Below are positions 31,309-40,199 of a DNA stretch of 64,000 nucleotides, in pieces (the stretch's first letter is position 1; each line of letters begins with the position of its first letter). The stretch is from Pseudonocardiaceae bacterium YIM PH 21723. GTDB taxonomy: Bacteria; Actinomycetota; Actinomycetes; Mycobacteriales; Pseudonocardiaceae. The notes under the pieces are model-generated. The model was not told where the DNA came from and ran no database searches. It saw only the letters and a program-made list of their open reading frames with translations. The position numbers were made by a program, and so were the translations under genes. The DNA lies in the NCBI GenBank assembly GCA_003600225.1, contig QZFT01000089.1, positions 124,001-188,000 of the forward strand. The letters run 5' to 3'.

Positions 31309-33093
31309 ATGTCTCACGTCACTTCTAACGGGCGGAAGTTCGCCCAAGCGCAGGCCAGGCGGGTCGTTTCGACCGACGGTGTGAGTCTCGCCGTCCGTGA
31401 GTATGGTGACCGGGCCCACCAGACGATCGTCCTCGTCCACGGCTGGCCGGACAACTCGAAGGTCTGGAACGGCATCGTGGACCAGCTCCGCGACCGCTAC
31501 CACCTGATCACCTATGACGTCCGCGGCTTCGGTGATTCGGAGAAGCCCACCGATATCGCCGCCTACGAACTGGACCAGCTGGCCGAGGACTTCGGCGCGG
31601 TCATCGACTCGTCGGTCCCGGACCGCAAGGTGCACGTGCTGGCCCACGACTGGGGCTCCATCCAGATGTGGCACGTGGTGACCCTGCCCCGATTCTCCGA
31701 CCGGATCGCGTCCTACAGCTCGATCTCCGGCCCGAACCTGGACTACGCGGGCGCCAACATGCGCAAGTACCTGCGCAACCCCCGCAAGTGGGGCGCGGTC
31801 CTCAGCCAGGGCCTGTCCTCCTGGTACATCTACCTGATGCACGTCGGCAAGGCCGCCGAACTGCTGCTCGGTAGCAAGGCCGGCCAGAAGCTGTTCAGCA
31901 CGCTGGTCAAGCACTACGAGGGCCCGGCCGCCAAGCACCTGGAGCCGTTCGACCTGGTGAACGACGGCATCCCCGGTATCGCCCTGTACCGGGCCAACAT
32001 CTTCCAGCACCTGGGCAGGCCGGAACCCCGGATGACCTCGGTGCCGGTGCAGGTGCTGCCGCCGACGAACGACCTCGCGGTGAAGTACGAGGGTCAGACG
32101 GACATCGCCGAGTACGTGCGCTCGCTGTACATCCGGCCGATCGGCGGTGGCCACTGGGCCCCGGCGACCCGCCCGCAGGTGGTCGCCAGGCTGGTGGACG
32201 AGTTCATCCGGGCCCTGGACGGCGAGAAGAAGCCGCGCAACCTGGCCCGCGCGCTGGCCAGCGGACCGAAGCGCGGTAAGCACGACGGCAAACTCGTGGT
32301 GATCACCGGCGCCGGCAGCGGCATCGGCCGGGCCACCGCGCTGGCCTTCGCCAAAGAGGGCGCGGACGTCATCGCCGCGGACATCAACAAGCAGACCGCG
32401 GAGGAGACCGCCGAGCTGTGTGGCCTGCACAAGGTCACCGCCGCCGCGTTCTCGCTGGATGTCACCGACGAGACAGCGATGGCCGAGTTCGCCGCGCAGA
32501 TCAAGGCCGACTACGGCGTGCCGGACATCGTGGTGAACAACGCCGGTGTCGCGGTGGCGGGCGGCATCCTGGAGCTGGAGATCAAGGACTGGCAGCGCCA
32601 GCTGGACATCAACCTGTGGGGCGTCATCCACGGCAGCAGGCTGTTCGGCAAGCAGATGGCCGAGCAGGGCGAGGGCGGCACCATCGTCAACCTGTCCTCG
32701 ATGGCCGCCTACACCTACACCAAGGCGATGCCCGCCTATCACACCAGCAAGGCCGCGGTGTTCTCGCTGAGCCAGTGCATCCGCGGCGAACTGGCCACCG
32801 AGGGCGTCAACGTGATCGCCATCTGTCCGGGCGTGGTGAACACCAACATCACCAAGACCGCGCAGCACATCGGCCGCAGCGCCGAGGAACAGGCGCGGAT
32901 CCAGGACGAGACCGCCAAGTTCTACGCGAAGCGGAACTTCAGCCCGGAGCGGACCGCGCAGGACATCCTCAAGGCCGTGGAGAAGAACACGGCGGTCGCC
33001 CCGGTGACGGTCGAGGCCAAGGCCTCGTACCTGTTGTCCAGGATCAGCCCGGCGCTGAACCGGTTCGCCGGCACCATCGACCCGACGAGGTAA
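31309..33093 (+). CDS. ephD: Epoxide hydrolase-SDR fusion, EphD-like (594 aa)
   Basis: Residues 1-310 are an alpha/beta-hydrolase with HGWPD (oxyanion), nucleophile Asp in AHDWGS and catalytic His in GGGHWAP. Residues 325-594 are a short-chain dehydrogenase with TGAGSGIG (cofactor), NNAGVA and YHTSK (catalytic Tyr/Lys). The same fusion at nearly the same length occurs in mycobacterial EphD, which acts on epoxidised mycolic acids. Most Pseudonocardiales do not make mycolates, so another lipid epoxide or alcohol is likely here. It is the first gene of the operon to 37,684. Confidence 0.88.
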   Translation: MSHVTSNGRKFAQAQARRVVSTDGVSLAVREYGDRAHQTIVLVHGWPDNSKVWNGIVDQLRDRYHLITYDVRGFGDSEKPTDIAAYELDQLAEDFGAVIDSSVPDRKVHVLAHDWGSIQMWHVVTLPRFSDRIASYSSISGPNLDYAGANMRKYLRNPRKWGAVLSQGLSSWYIYLMHVGKAAELLLGSKAGQKLFSTLVKHYEGPAAKHLEPFDLVNDGIPGIALYRANIFQHLGRPEPRMTSVPVQVLPPTNDLAVKYEGQTDIAEYVRSLYIRPIGGGHWAPATRPQVVARLVDEFIRALDGEKKPRNLARALASGPKRGKHDGKLVVITGAGSGIGRATALAFAKEGADVIAADINKQTAEETAELCGLHKVTAAAFSLDVTDETAMAEFAAQIKADYGVPDIVVNNAGVAVAGGILELEIKDWQRQLDINLWGVIHGSRLFGKQMAEQGEGGTIVNLSSMAAYTYTKAMPAYHTSKAAVFSLSQCIRGELATEGVNVIAICPGVVNTNITKTAQHIGRSAEEQARIQDETAKFYAKRNFSPERTAQDILKAVEKNTAVAPVTVEAKASYLLSRISPALNRFAGTIDPTR

Positions 33094-33097
33094 CGCG

Positions 33098-33985
33098 ATG
33101 TCCCAGCCGGAGAAGAAGATCGAGGACCCGGATCACCTGGTACTCCAGCCGCGCGACGTCCGGTTCGACTGGGGCAGGACCCCGGCGCACTGGATCCCGG
33201 GCGAGGTGCTGCTGGCGCACATTCTCAACGTGACGCACATGATCCTGCCGGAAATCGAACGGTGGTTCATCCGGGTGTTCAGCGCGGCGTTGCCGCTGAT
33301 CTCCAGCGAGAAGGTGCGTGCCGACGTGCGTGGCTTCATCGGCCAGGAGTCGGTGCACGCCGAGTCACACCAGGGCGCGGCCGATCACCTGACCCGGCAC
33401 GGCATCGACGTCACCCCGTTCACCGGCCAGATGGAGTGGGTCTTCCAAGAACGCCTGCTGCGCCCGGAACTGAAGGGCACCAGGGCGCGGAAGTGGCTGA
33501 TCTGGCAGCTATCCGGGGTGGCGGCCGGCGAGCACTTCACCGCGATGCTGGGCGAATACATCCTGGCCAACCGGAAACTGGACGAAGTCGGCGCCGATCC
33601 GGTGATGCTGGACCTGTTCCGCTGGCACGGGGCCGAGGAGGTCGAGCACCGCGCGGTGGCCTTCGACCTGTTCACCCACCTGGACAACCGCTACTGGGCC
33701 CGGGTGATCACCATGGTGGCGATCATCCCGCCGCTGATCTGGCTGTTCATCCGCGGCACCCTCTTCCTCTACCGCAACGACCCGCATCTGCCGCCGGGTA
33801 GCAGGCCCCGCATGCGGGAGCTGATCCGCTTGCTGCGCGAGGGATTGCTGCCGCCGGTCATGTGGTTGATCAAGGGAACTCTCAAGTACCTGAGGCGGGA
33901 CTTCCACCCTTCCCAGGTGGGTTCGACCTCGGCCGCACTGGAGTACCTGGCCACCTCGCCCGCCGCCCGAGCGGCCAACCACTGA
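33098..33985 (+). CDS. PF10118-family ferritin-like di-iron protein, copy 1 (295 aa)
   Basis: The family is usually labelled predicted metal-dependent hydrolase. The sequence shows the full di-iron carboxylate pattern: E52/E54 (PEIERW), E84-x-x-H87 (GQESVHAES), E145 (AGEHFT) and E181-x-x-H184 (AEEVEHR). That is the E, ExxH, E, ExxH set of oxygenases and desaturases such as AurF or acyl-ACP desaturase, so oxygenase or oxidase activity is more likely than hydrolysis. Its start is 4 nt after the ephD-like stop, and its reductase follows after 11 nt. Confidence 0.8.
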   Translation: MSQPEKKIEDPDHLVLQPRDVRFDWGRTPAHWIPGEVLLAHILNVTHMILPEIERWFIRVFSAALPLISSEKVRADVRGFIGQESVHAESHQGAADHLTRHGIDVTPFTGQMEWVFQERLLRPELKGTRARKWLIWQLSGVAAGEHFTAMLGEYILANRKLDEVGADPVMLDLFRWHGAEEVEHRAVAFDLFTHLDNRYWARVITMVAIIPPLIWLFIRGTLFLYRNDPHLPPGSRPRMRELIRLLREGLLPPVMWLIKGTLKYLRRDFHPSQVGSTSAALEYLATSPAARAANH

Positions 33986-33996
33986 GAGGCCTGACG

Positions 33997-35082
33997 ATGC
34001 GTGAGCTGTTCAGCGGGCCGCCGGATCTGCGGGGACGCCCCCGGCAGGACCGGATGCTGAGTTCGGTCATGGCGGCGGTCGTGGGCTATGAGAACGCGTT
34101 GACCGCCGTGGACCGGATGCTGCGCGCGAAGGTGCCCGGCGAGGTGGACCTGGTCGACGAGGACCTGCGCCTGGTCATCGCCGAGGTCCGAGTGGAGGCC
34201 GAGGACGTGGTGAGCCTGCGACTGTCCTCTCCGGACGGTGAGGCGTTGCCGCGCTGGCAGCCGGGCTGTCACGTGGACGTCACGCTGCCGTCCGGAAAGC
34301 GCAGGCAGTACTCATTGAACGGCGACGTCCGGGACCGGTACGGCTACCGGATCGCGGTGCGCCGGATCGATGGCGGGCTCGGCGGATCCGTCGAGATGCA
34401 CACATTGACCGAGGGCACGCCGATCCGGGTCTCCCGGCCACGCAACGCCTTCGCGCTCATCAACCTGGAGAAGTACCTGTTCCTGGCGGGCGGGATCGGC
34501 ATCACGCCGATCCTGCCGATGGTGCGCGCCGCCGAGCGGATCGGCGCCGACTGGAAGCTCGTCTACACCGGACGGTCCCGCTCCTCGATGCCGTTCCTCA
34601 GGGAACTGCTGGACATCAACGAGTCCAAAGTGGACATCCGGGCCGATGACGAGGTCGGCATGTCCACCGGCCGGGAGCTGCTGGAGCACTCCGCGCCGGG
34701 CACCCACGTGTACTGCTGCGGGCCCATTCCGATGATCGACGCGGTCCGCGCCGAGATCCGGGAGACCGGCCGCAACCCGCTGCATTACGAGCGGTTCTCC
34801 CCGGCACCCGTGCTGAACGGAAAGCCGTTCGAGGTGCAGCTGGCCCGCTCCGGCAGGACGATTCAGGTGGGCGCCGAGCAGACCGTGCTGGACGCGGTGC
34901 TGCCGGAGGTCCCGGCCCAGCAGTACAGCTGCAAGCAGGGCTTCTGCCGCACCTGCAAGGTCCGCGTGCTCGCGGGCGAGGTCGACCACCGGGACGGTTC
35001 GCTGACCGCCCGGGAACGGGAGACCGAGATGACCCTGTGCGTTTCCCGGGCCGCCGGTGACCGGCTCGTGCTGGATATCTAG
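33997..35082 (+). CDS. VanB-type ferredoxin reductase, copy 1 (361 aa)
   Basis: The order is FMN domain (RRQYSLNGDV), NAD(P) domain (AGGIGITPILPMVRA, CCGPIPMI) and a C-terminal plant-type [2Fe-2S] domain (CKQGFCRTC with a later Cys in MTLCVS). This is the phthalate-dioxygenase-reductase/VanB architecture, moving electrons from NAD(P)H to a partner oxygenase. No Rieske oxygenase is near; the adjacent PF10118 di-iron protein is the natural partner. The ATG at 33997 avoids overlap; a reading from 33862 would overlap the previous gene. Confidence 0.88.
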   Translation: MRELFSGPPDLRGRPRQDRMLSSVMAAVVGYENALTAVDRMLRAKVPGEVDLVDEDLRLVIAEVRVEAEDVVSLRLSSPDGEALPRWQPGCHVDVTLPSGKRRQYSLNGDVRDRYGYRIAVRRIDGGLGGSVEMHTLTEGTPIRVSRPRNAFALINLEKYLFLAGGIGITPILPMVRAAERIGADWKLVYTGRSRSSMPFLRELLDINESKVDIRADDEVGMSTGRELLEHSAPGTHVYCCGPIPMIDAVRAEIRETGRNPLHYERFSPAPVLNGKPFEVQLARSGRTIQVGAEQTVLDAVLPEVPAQQYSCKQGFCRTCKVRVLAGEVDHRDGSLTARERETEMTLCVSRAAGDRLVLDI

Positions 35083-35091
35083 GAGGACGTC

Positions 35092-35970
35092 ATGACCGCG
35101 ATCGAACCGACATCCGTGGCGCTGCACGCCCGTGACGTGCAGTTCGACTGGTCCAAGACGCCCGTGCACTGGGTACCGGATGAGCCGGAGCTCGCGCACT
35201 TCTACAACGTGATGCACCTGCTGCTGCCCGAGCTCGAACTGTGGTTCGTCCAGGTGTTCACCGACGCATTGCCGTACATCACCGACGCGAAGGTGCGGGA
35301 GGACGTGCTCGGCTTCATCGGCCAGGAGAACATGCACGCCAACGCCCACCAGGGCGCCCTGGACCTGCTGGCCGCCAACGGAATCGACCCGGAGCCGTAC
35401 ACCTCGCAGGTGCACCACCTGCTCCAGGGCTGGATCGACCGGACGCGGAAGATGAAGCCGAAGCGCCGCAAGCAGTCGCTGCTGAACCAGATCGCGGTCA
35501 TCGCGGCCGGCGAGCACTTCACCGCGGTACTCGGCGACTTCGCGCTGAACTCCCCGGCCTTCGACGAAGTGGGCACCGACCCGGTGATGTCCGATCTGCT
35601 CCGCTGGCACGGCGCGGAGGAGGTCGAACACCGGTCGGTCGCCTTCGACCTGTTCCGGCACCTGGACGGCCGGTACCCGATGCAGGTCGTGTCCATGCTG
35701 GCCGTCATTCCCGCGCTGTGGATGCTGTGGCATCGCGGCGCGCGGATGCTGCTGGAGGCCGACCCGACGCTGACGCCGAAGCAACGCAAACTCACGCTGC
35801 GCAAGTTCCGCCGGTGGCACCGCCGTGGCCTGCTACCGAACGCGAAGATCTACCTCCCGCAGCTGACGCACTACCTGAAGGGCGACTACCACCCGTCGCA
35901 CTACGGATCGACCACCCAGGCCATCGCCTACCTCGCCACGTCGCCGGCGGCCAAGGCTGGTCAGCAATGA
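35092..35970 (+). CDS. PF10118-family ferritin-like di-iron protein, copy 2 (292 aa)
   Basis: It keeps every iron-ligand position of copy 1: E47/E49 (PELELW), E79-x-x-H82 (GQENMHANAH), E141 (AGEHFT) and E177-x-x-H180 (AEEVEHR). The N-terminus (HARDVQFDWSKTPVHWVP) also matches. Differences lie in the middle helix (KMKPKRRKQ) and the C-terminal part, which probably bind substrate or reductase. GAGGACGTC lies before the ATG, and the stop overlaps reductase 2. Confidence 0.8.
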   Translation: MTAIEPTSVALHARDVQFDWSKTPVHWVPDEPELAHFYNVMHLLLPELELWFVQVFTDALPYITDAKVREDVLGFIGQENMHANAHQGALDLLAANGIDPEPYTSQVHHLLQGWIDRTRKMKPKRRKQSLLNQIAVIAAGEHFTAVLGDFALNSPAFDEVGTDPVMSDLLRWHGAEEVEHRSVAFDLFRHLDGRYPMQVVSMLAVIPALWMLWHRGARMLLEADPTLTPKQRKLTLRKFRRWHRRGLLPNAKIYLPQLTHYLKGDYHPSHYGSTTQAIAYLATSPAAKAGQQ

Positions 35971-37001
35971 CCGAAACACCCCCGGACCTGCTGACCAGGA
36001 CGACGGCCAAGCTGATCGAAACGGCCGAGCGGACGCTGAACTTCTGGAGCCGGTTCCAGCCACCGCCCGACACCGAGCTGCGGCGCAACGATCACCTGCA
36101 GACGCTGGTGGTCCGCGAGGTGCGCGCCGAGGCCGAGGACGTGGTCAGCCTGACGCTGGCCGCGCAGAACGGTGCCGAGCTGCCTGCCTGGGACCCCGGC
36201 TGCCACCTGGACGTGCTGCTGCCGTCGGGGTTGAAGCGGCAGTACTCGCTGAACGGCGACCCGGCCGACCGGCACAGCTACCGGATCTCCGTGCGCAGGC
36301 TGCCGGACGGCGGTGGCGGCTCGGTGCAGATGCACCAGTTGCGCACCGGGCACGCCGTGACCGTCTCGCATCCGCGGAACGCCTTCCCGTTCATCGGCCG
36401 GGACCGGTACCTGTTCCTGGCCGGTGGCATCGGGATCACGCCGATCCTGCCGATGGTGCGCGCGGCGCAGCGGATCGGCGCCGGCTGGCAGCTGATCTAC
36501 ACCGGGCGGTCCCGGGAGTCGATGCCATTCGCCAGGGAGCTTCTGGAGCTGGGCGGCGACCGGGTGTTCATCCGCCCCGACGAGGAGTTCGGCTTCCCCA
36601 CCGGGGAGGAACTGATCGGTGACACGGACCCCGGCACGCACATCTATCTGTGCGGGCCGCCCCCGATGATCGATACAGTGCGGAGGGCGGCGCAGGGACC
36701 ACTGCACTACGAACGGTTCTCGCCGCCGCCGGTCGTGAACGGCACGCCGTTCGAGGTCGAGCTGGCCCGCACTGGGGTGGTCGTCGAGGTCGGGGCGGAG
36801 GAGTCGGCGCTGACCGCGATCCTGCGGGAGGTGCCCACGGCCGGTTACTCGTGCCGGCAAGGGTTCTGTGGGGCCTGTCGGATCCCGGTTCTCGGCGGTA
36901 CTTTCGAACGTAACGATCATGCAATGTCCCGCGACGGTGCGGATCGGAGCATGACAGTGTGTGTGTCCCGTGCCGAAGGCCGGGTGGTACTGGATATATG
37001 A
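35967..37001 (+). CDS. VanB-type ferredoxin reductase, copy 2 (344 aa)
   Basis: The ATG at 35967 overlaps the stop of di-iron copy 2 (ATGA), a strong sign that the two products work together. Domains match copy 1: KRQYSLNGDP, AGGIGITPILPM, LCGPPPMI and the [2Fe-2S] loop CRQGFCGAC with the later Cys in MTVCVS. The N-terminal about 45 residues differ. The end overlaps the TetR gene. Confidence 0.88.
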   Translation: MTETPPDLLTRTTAKLIETAERTLNFWSRFQPPPDTELRRNDHLQTLVVREVRAEAEDVVSLTLAAQNGAELPAWDPGCHLDVLLPSGLKRQYSLNGDPADRHSYRISVRRLPDGGGGSVQMHQLRTGHAVTVSHPRNAFPFIGRDRYLFLAGGIGITPILPMVRAAQRIGAGWQLIYTGRSRESMPFARELLELGGDRVFIRPDEEFGFPTGEELIGDTDPGTHIYLCGPPPMIDTVRRAAQGPLHYERFSPPPVVNGTPFEVELARTGVVVEVGAEESALTAILREVPTAGYSCRQGFCGACRIPVLGGTFERNDHAMSRDGADRSMTVCVSRAEGRVVLDI

Positions 37002-37684
37002 GAGGGTCAATGGCAGTGCACGAACTCCCCGGATCACGCCGCCGGGGTCGCAGCCCCCGTCGGATGGCGCCGGAGGAACGTCGCCGCCAGCTGCTCGACG
37101 CGGCGATAGGTCTGTACGGCAAGCACACGTACGACGAGGTCTCGGTGGACGACATCACCGTGGCCGCCGACGTGTCCCGCGCGCTGTTCTACCGGTACTT
37201 CTCCAGCCCGGCGGACATCTATCAGGCCGCCATGCACCAGGCGATCGACTCGGTGCTCTCGCAGATCACCGCGCGGGTGGAGGGCAGCCTGGCCGACCAG
37301 TTGCGCCAGTCGCTGCGCGCCATCCTGGACTACGCGGAGGCGCACCCCAACGGCGGCGTGGTGCTGCTCAAGCACGGACTGTCGGACAGCACCTCGGAGA
37401 CCGGCCAGCACTTCGACGACGCCCGGCTGAAGATCGTGGAGTTCCTGTTCGAGCGGGGTGACGTCAGTGAGCGGACGCCGCTGATGGACATGACCGTGCG
37501 CGCCTGGATCAACGTGGTGATGGTGGCCATCGTGGACTGGCTGCAGGAACCGAAGATCACCCGGGCGGATCTGGAAGAGTGGCTGTTCAACCAGTTCATG
37601 GCGATGTCCGCGGCCACCGGCATCCAGGATCCGGTGTCCGCCGCGGTGATGGAACGGCTATCCGGGGAGTTCTTCCCGGACTAG
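36998..37684 (+). CDS. TetR-family regulator of the ephD/di-iron operon (228 aa)
   Basis: The HTH lies in the first 70 residues (DDITVAADVSRALFYRYF) with a basic start (RRRGRSPRRMAPEERR). The ligand domain is helical. The ATG at 36998 overlaps the reductase stop (ATGA); an ATG at 37010 is an alternative. As last gene of the operon it probably responds to a lipid substrate and binds the dyad at 31284. It overlaps the convergent thioesterase by 27 nt. Confidence 0.87.
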   Translation: MRGSMAVHELPGSRRRGRSPRRMAPEERRRQLLDAAIGLYGKHTYDEVSVDDITVAADVSRALFYRYFSSPADIYQAAMHQAIDSVLSQITARVEGSLADQLRQSLRAILDYAEAHPNGGVVLLKHGLSDSTSETGQHFDDARLKIVEFLFERGDVSERTPLMDMTVRAWINVVMVAIVDWLQEPKITRADLEEWLFNQFMAMSAATGIQDPVSAAVMERLSGEFFPD

Positions 37685-38128
37685 CGGCTGGGACCACTCG
37701 CGGAACTGCTCGGACCACGGGTAGGGCCGGCGGGTACTGGGGTGCACGTTGACCATGGCCCGGCGGCCTCGCGCGTAGAGCACGCCGCCGTCACTGGTGT
37801 AGATCTTGAAGCCGTAGACCACGCTGGTGGTCCCGAGGCGTTCCACCCACAGGTGCACCGCGATCTCCCCGGTGCCGGTGATCGGCGCCAGGTACTCGAT
37901 CCAGAACTCGCGGACCATGTGCGTCGCGTCCGGCCCCTCGAACCGGCCGTCCCGGTAGATCGCTCCGTGCTGCGCCCACAGCCGGAAGATGGCAGCCTCG
38001 GCGAGAGTGGCATACCGGGCGTTGTAGACCACGGCTCCGGCGTCCAGATCGTCGAGGCGCACCTCGACCGGGACGACGACCCCGTGGTCGACGTCGAACT
38101 GGACCTTGAGTTCCGTGGACAGCTGCAT
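37658..38128 (-). CDS. Hotdog-fold acyl-CoA thioesterase (156 aa)
   Basis: The 4HBT-like core reads VPVEVRLDDLDAGAVVYN, with Asp-Leu-Asp before Gly as in the catalytic loop, then ARYATLAEAAIFRLW and EFWIEYLAPITGTGEI. A C-terminal beta strand GVLYARGRRAMVNV completes the hotdog fold. It would hydrolyse acyl-CoA, fitting between the lipid operon and the acyl-CoA dehydrogenase. Confidence 0.8.
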   Translation of the reverse strand: MQLSTELKVQFDVDHGVVVPVEVRLDDLDAGAVVYNARYATLAEAAIFRLWAQHGAIYRDGRFEGPDATHMVREFWIEYLAPITGTGEIAVHLWVERLGTTSVVYGFKIYTSDGGVLYARGRRAMVNVHPSTRRPYPWSEQFREWSQPLVREELPG

Positions 38129-38217
38129 GGCTATGAGCGTGGGCTACCAGGAGCTATACGTCCATCGGGGGTAGTCGACGTCACGTCATGACGAACACCC
38201 TTGCCGCAGGTTACCCA

Positions 38218-38249
38218 CGAGTAATAAGCTGGTAGTTACTCGCCAGTAG
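38218..38249 (+). promoter_or_regulatory. Palindromic operator before the acyl-CoA dehydrogenase gene
   Basis: CGAGTAA (38218-38224) and TTACTCG (38236-38242) form a perfect 7 bp dyad, and TTACTCGCCAGTAG (38236-38249) is itself a near-palindrome. TTACT-N4-AGTAA-like sites occur before actinobacterial fatty-acid genes under TetR-type control. The region is about 45 bp upstream of the ATG. Confidence 0.5.
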
Positions 38250-38292
38250 GAACCACGTCCTGCTGGAAGTTCAGAGCTAACGGAGCGAAGCG

Positions 38293-40128
38293 ATGGGCCA
38301 CTACAAGAGCAACCTCCGCGACCTTGAGTTCAACCTGTTCGAGCTGTTCAAGGTGCAGGAACTCCTGGGCACGGGGCCGTTCGCGCAGTCGGACGAGGAG
38401 TCCGCGCGCGCCGCACTGGGCGAGTTGGCCTCCTTCGCCGAGGGCCCCCTCGCCGCGCCGTACGCCGAGGCCGACCGGAACCCGCCGGTGTTCGACCCCA
38501 AGACGCACACGGTGAAGATCCCCGACGCGTTCAAGAAGTCCTTCAAGGAACTCATCGACGGCGAGTGGTGGCGCGGAGCGCTGCCCGAGGAGCTGGGCGG
38601 ACTCGGCGTCACGCCGTCCGTGCAGTGGGCCATGGCCGAGATGATGGTCGGCTCCAACCCGGCCGCGTTCATCTTCATGGCCGGCCCCAGCTTCGCCAGC
38701 ATCCTGCACGCCAACGGCAACGATGAGCAGAAGCGCTGGGCCGAGATCATGATCGAGAAGCGCTGGGGCGCCACCATGGTGCTCACCGAGCCGGACGCCG
38801 GCTCGGACGTCGGCGCCGGTCGCACCACGGCCGAAGAGCAGCCGGACGGCACGTACCACATCGATGGCGTCAAGCGGTTCATCTCCGGTGCCGCGCAGGA
38901 CGACATGACCGAGAACATCATCCACCTGACCCTGGCCCGCCCGAAGGGCGCCGGCCCGGGCACCAAGGGGCTGTCGCTGTTCGTCGTGCCGGAGTTCCTG
39001 TTCGACCGCGAGACCGGTGAGGTCGGCGAGCACAACGGCGTCTACGTGACCAACGTCGAGCACAAGATGGGCCTGAAGGCCTCCACCACCTGTGAGCTGA
39101 CCTTCGGCCAGCACGGCAAGCCCGCCGTCGGCTACCTGGTCGGCGACGTGCACAACGGCATCGCGCAGATGTTCCAGGTCATCGAGAACGCCCGGATGCT
39201 GGTCGGCACCAAGGCGATCTCCACGCTGTCCACCGGTTACCTGAACGCCCTGGCCTACGCCAAGGAGCGGGTGCAGAGCGCCGACCTGACCCAGATGACC
39301 GACAAGACCGCGCCGCGGGTGACCATCACCCACCACCCGGACGTGCGTCGCACGCTCATGCTGCAGAAGGCGTACGCCGAGGGCCTGCGCGCGGTGTACA
39401 TCTACACCGCCACCTTCCAGGACAAGATCCGCGCTGGTAAGGCGGCGGGCGAGGACGTCTCGCAGTGGGAGGGTCTGAACGACCTGCTGCTGCCGATCGT
39501 CAAGGGCGTCGGCTCCGAGCGCGTCTACGAGATGCTGAACCACTCGCTGCAGATCTTCGGTGGCTCCGGCTTCCTCCAGGACTACCCGATCGAGCAATAC
39601 GTCCGGGACGCGAAGATCGACTCGCTGTACGAGGGCACCACCGCCATCCAGTCGCTGGACTTCTTCTTCCGGAAGATCATCCGCGACAAGGGCAAGGCGC
39701 TGGGCTACATCAACGGCGAGATCCAGTCCTTCATCGACAACGAGGCGGGCAACGGCCAGCTGAAGCAGGAGCGCGAGCTGCTGTCCCAGGCCCTCCAGGA
39801 CCTGCAGGGCATGCTGGGCGGCCAGGTCGGCTTCCTCACCTCCGCCCAGGAGGACGTGCGCAACATCTACAAGGTCGGCCAGAACACCGTGCGCGTGCTG
39901 ATGAGCACCGGTGACGTGCTGATCTCGTGGCTGCTGCTGCGTCAGGCCGAGCTGGCCCTGACCAAGCTGGACGGCGACGTGTCGGCGAAGGACAAGGCGT
40001 TCTACGAGGGCAAGGTCGCCGCGGCGTCCTTCTTCGCGAAGAACGTGCTGCCGGAGCTGTCCGCCCGCCGCAAGTCCCTCGAGGCGACCGACAACGCCCT
40101 GATGGACCTGGACGAGGCCGCGTTCTAA
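38293..40128 (+). CDS. fadE5: FadE5-like acyl-CoA dehydrogenase (611 aa)
   Basis: This is the long type of acyl-CoA dehydrogenase: an N-terminal extension ([17 protein letters not shown]), the FAD-binding strands [14 protein letters not shown] and [12 protein letters not shown], the catalytic glutamate region in [13 protein letters not shown] and an extra C-terminal helical domain. Length and order match mycobacterial FadE5, which oxidises a broad range of acyl-CoAs. GCGAAGCG lies upstream of the ATG. It probably feeds beta-oxidation together with the neighbouring thioesterase. Confidence 0.9.
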   Translation: MGHYKSNLRDLEFNLFELFKVQELLGTGPFAQSDEESARAALGELASFAEGPLAAPYAEADRNPPVFDPKTHTVKIPDAFKKSFKELIDGEWWRGALPEELGGLGVTPSVQWAMAEMMVGSNPAAFIFMAGPSFASILHANGNDEQKRWAEIMIEKRWGATMVLTEPDAGSDVGAGRTTAEEQPDGTYHIDGVKRFISGAAQDDMTENIIHLTLARPKGAGPGTKGLSLFVVPEFLFDRETGEVGEHNGVYVTNVEHKMGLKASTTCELTFGQHGKPAVGYLVGDVHNGIAQMFQVIENARMLVGTKAISTLSTGYLNALAYAKERVQSADLTQMTDKTAPRVTITHHPDVRRTLMLQKAYAEGLRAVYIYTATFQDKIRAGKAAGEDVSQWEGLNDLLLPIVKGVGSERVYEMLNHSLQIFGGSGFLQDYPIEQYVRDAKIDSLYEGTTAIQSLDFFFRKIIRDKGKALGYINGEIQSFIDNEAGNGQLKQERELLSQALQDLQGMLGGQVGFLTSAQEDVRNIYKVGQNTVRVLMSTGDVLISWLLLRQAELALTKLDGDVSAKDKAFYEGKVAAASFFAKNVLPELSARRKSLEATDNALMDLDEAAF

Positions 40129-40145
40129 CCGGCTCTGCTTGTACT

Positions 40146-40189
40146 GCGGGCCCCGCACTCCCCTCCACGGAGTGCGGGGCCCGCTTTTT
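40146..40189 (+). terminator. Strong terminator of the acyl-CoA dehydrogenase gene
   Basis: A perfect 16 bp stem (GCGGGCCCCGCACTCC with complement) around a 7 nt loop is followed by TTTTTG, 17 nt after the stop. Confidence 0.92.
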
Positions 40190-40199
40190 GTCGCTTTGG

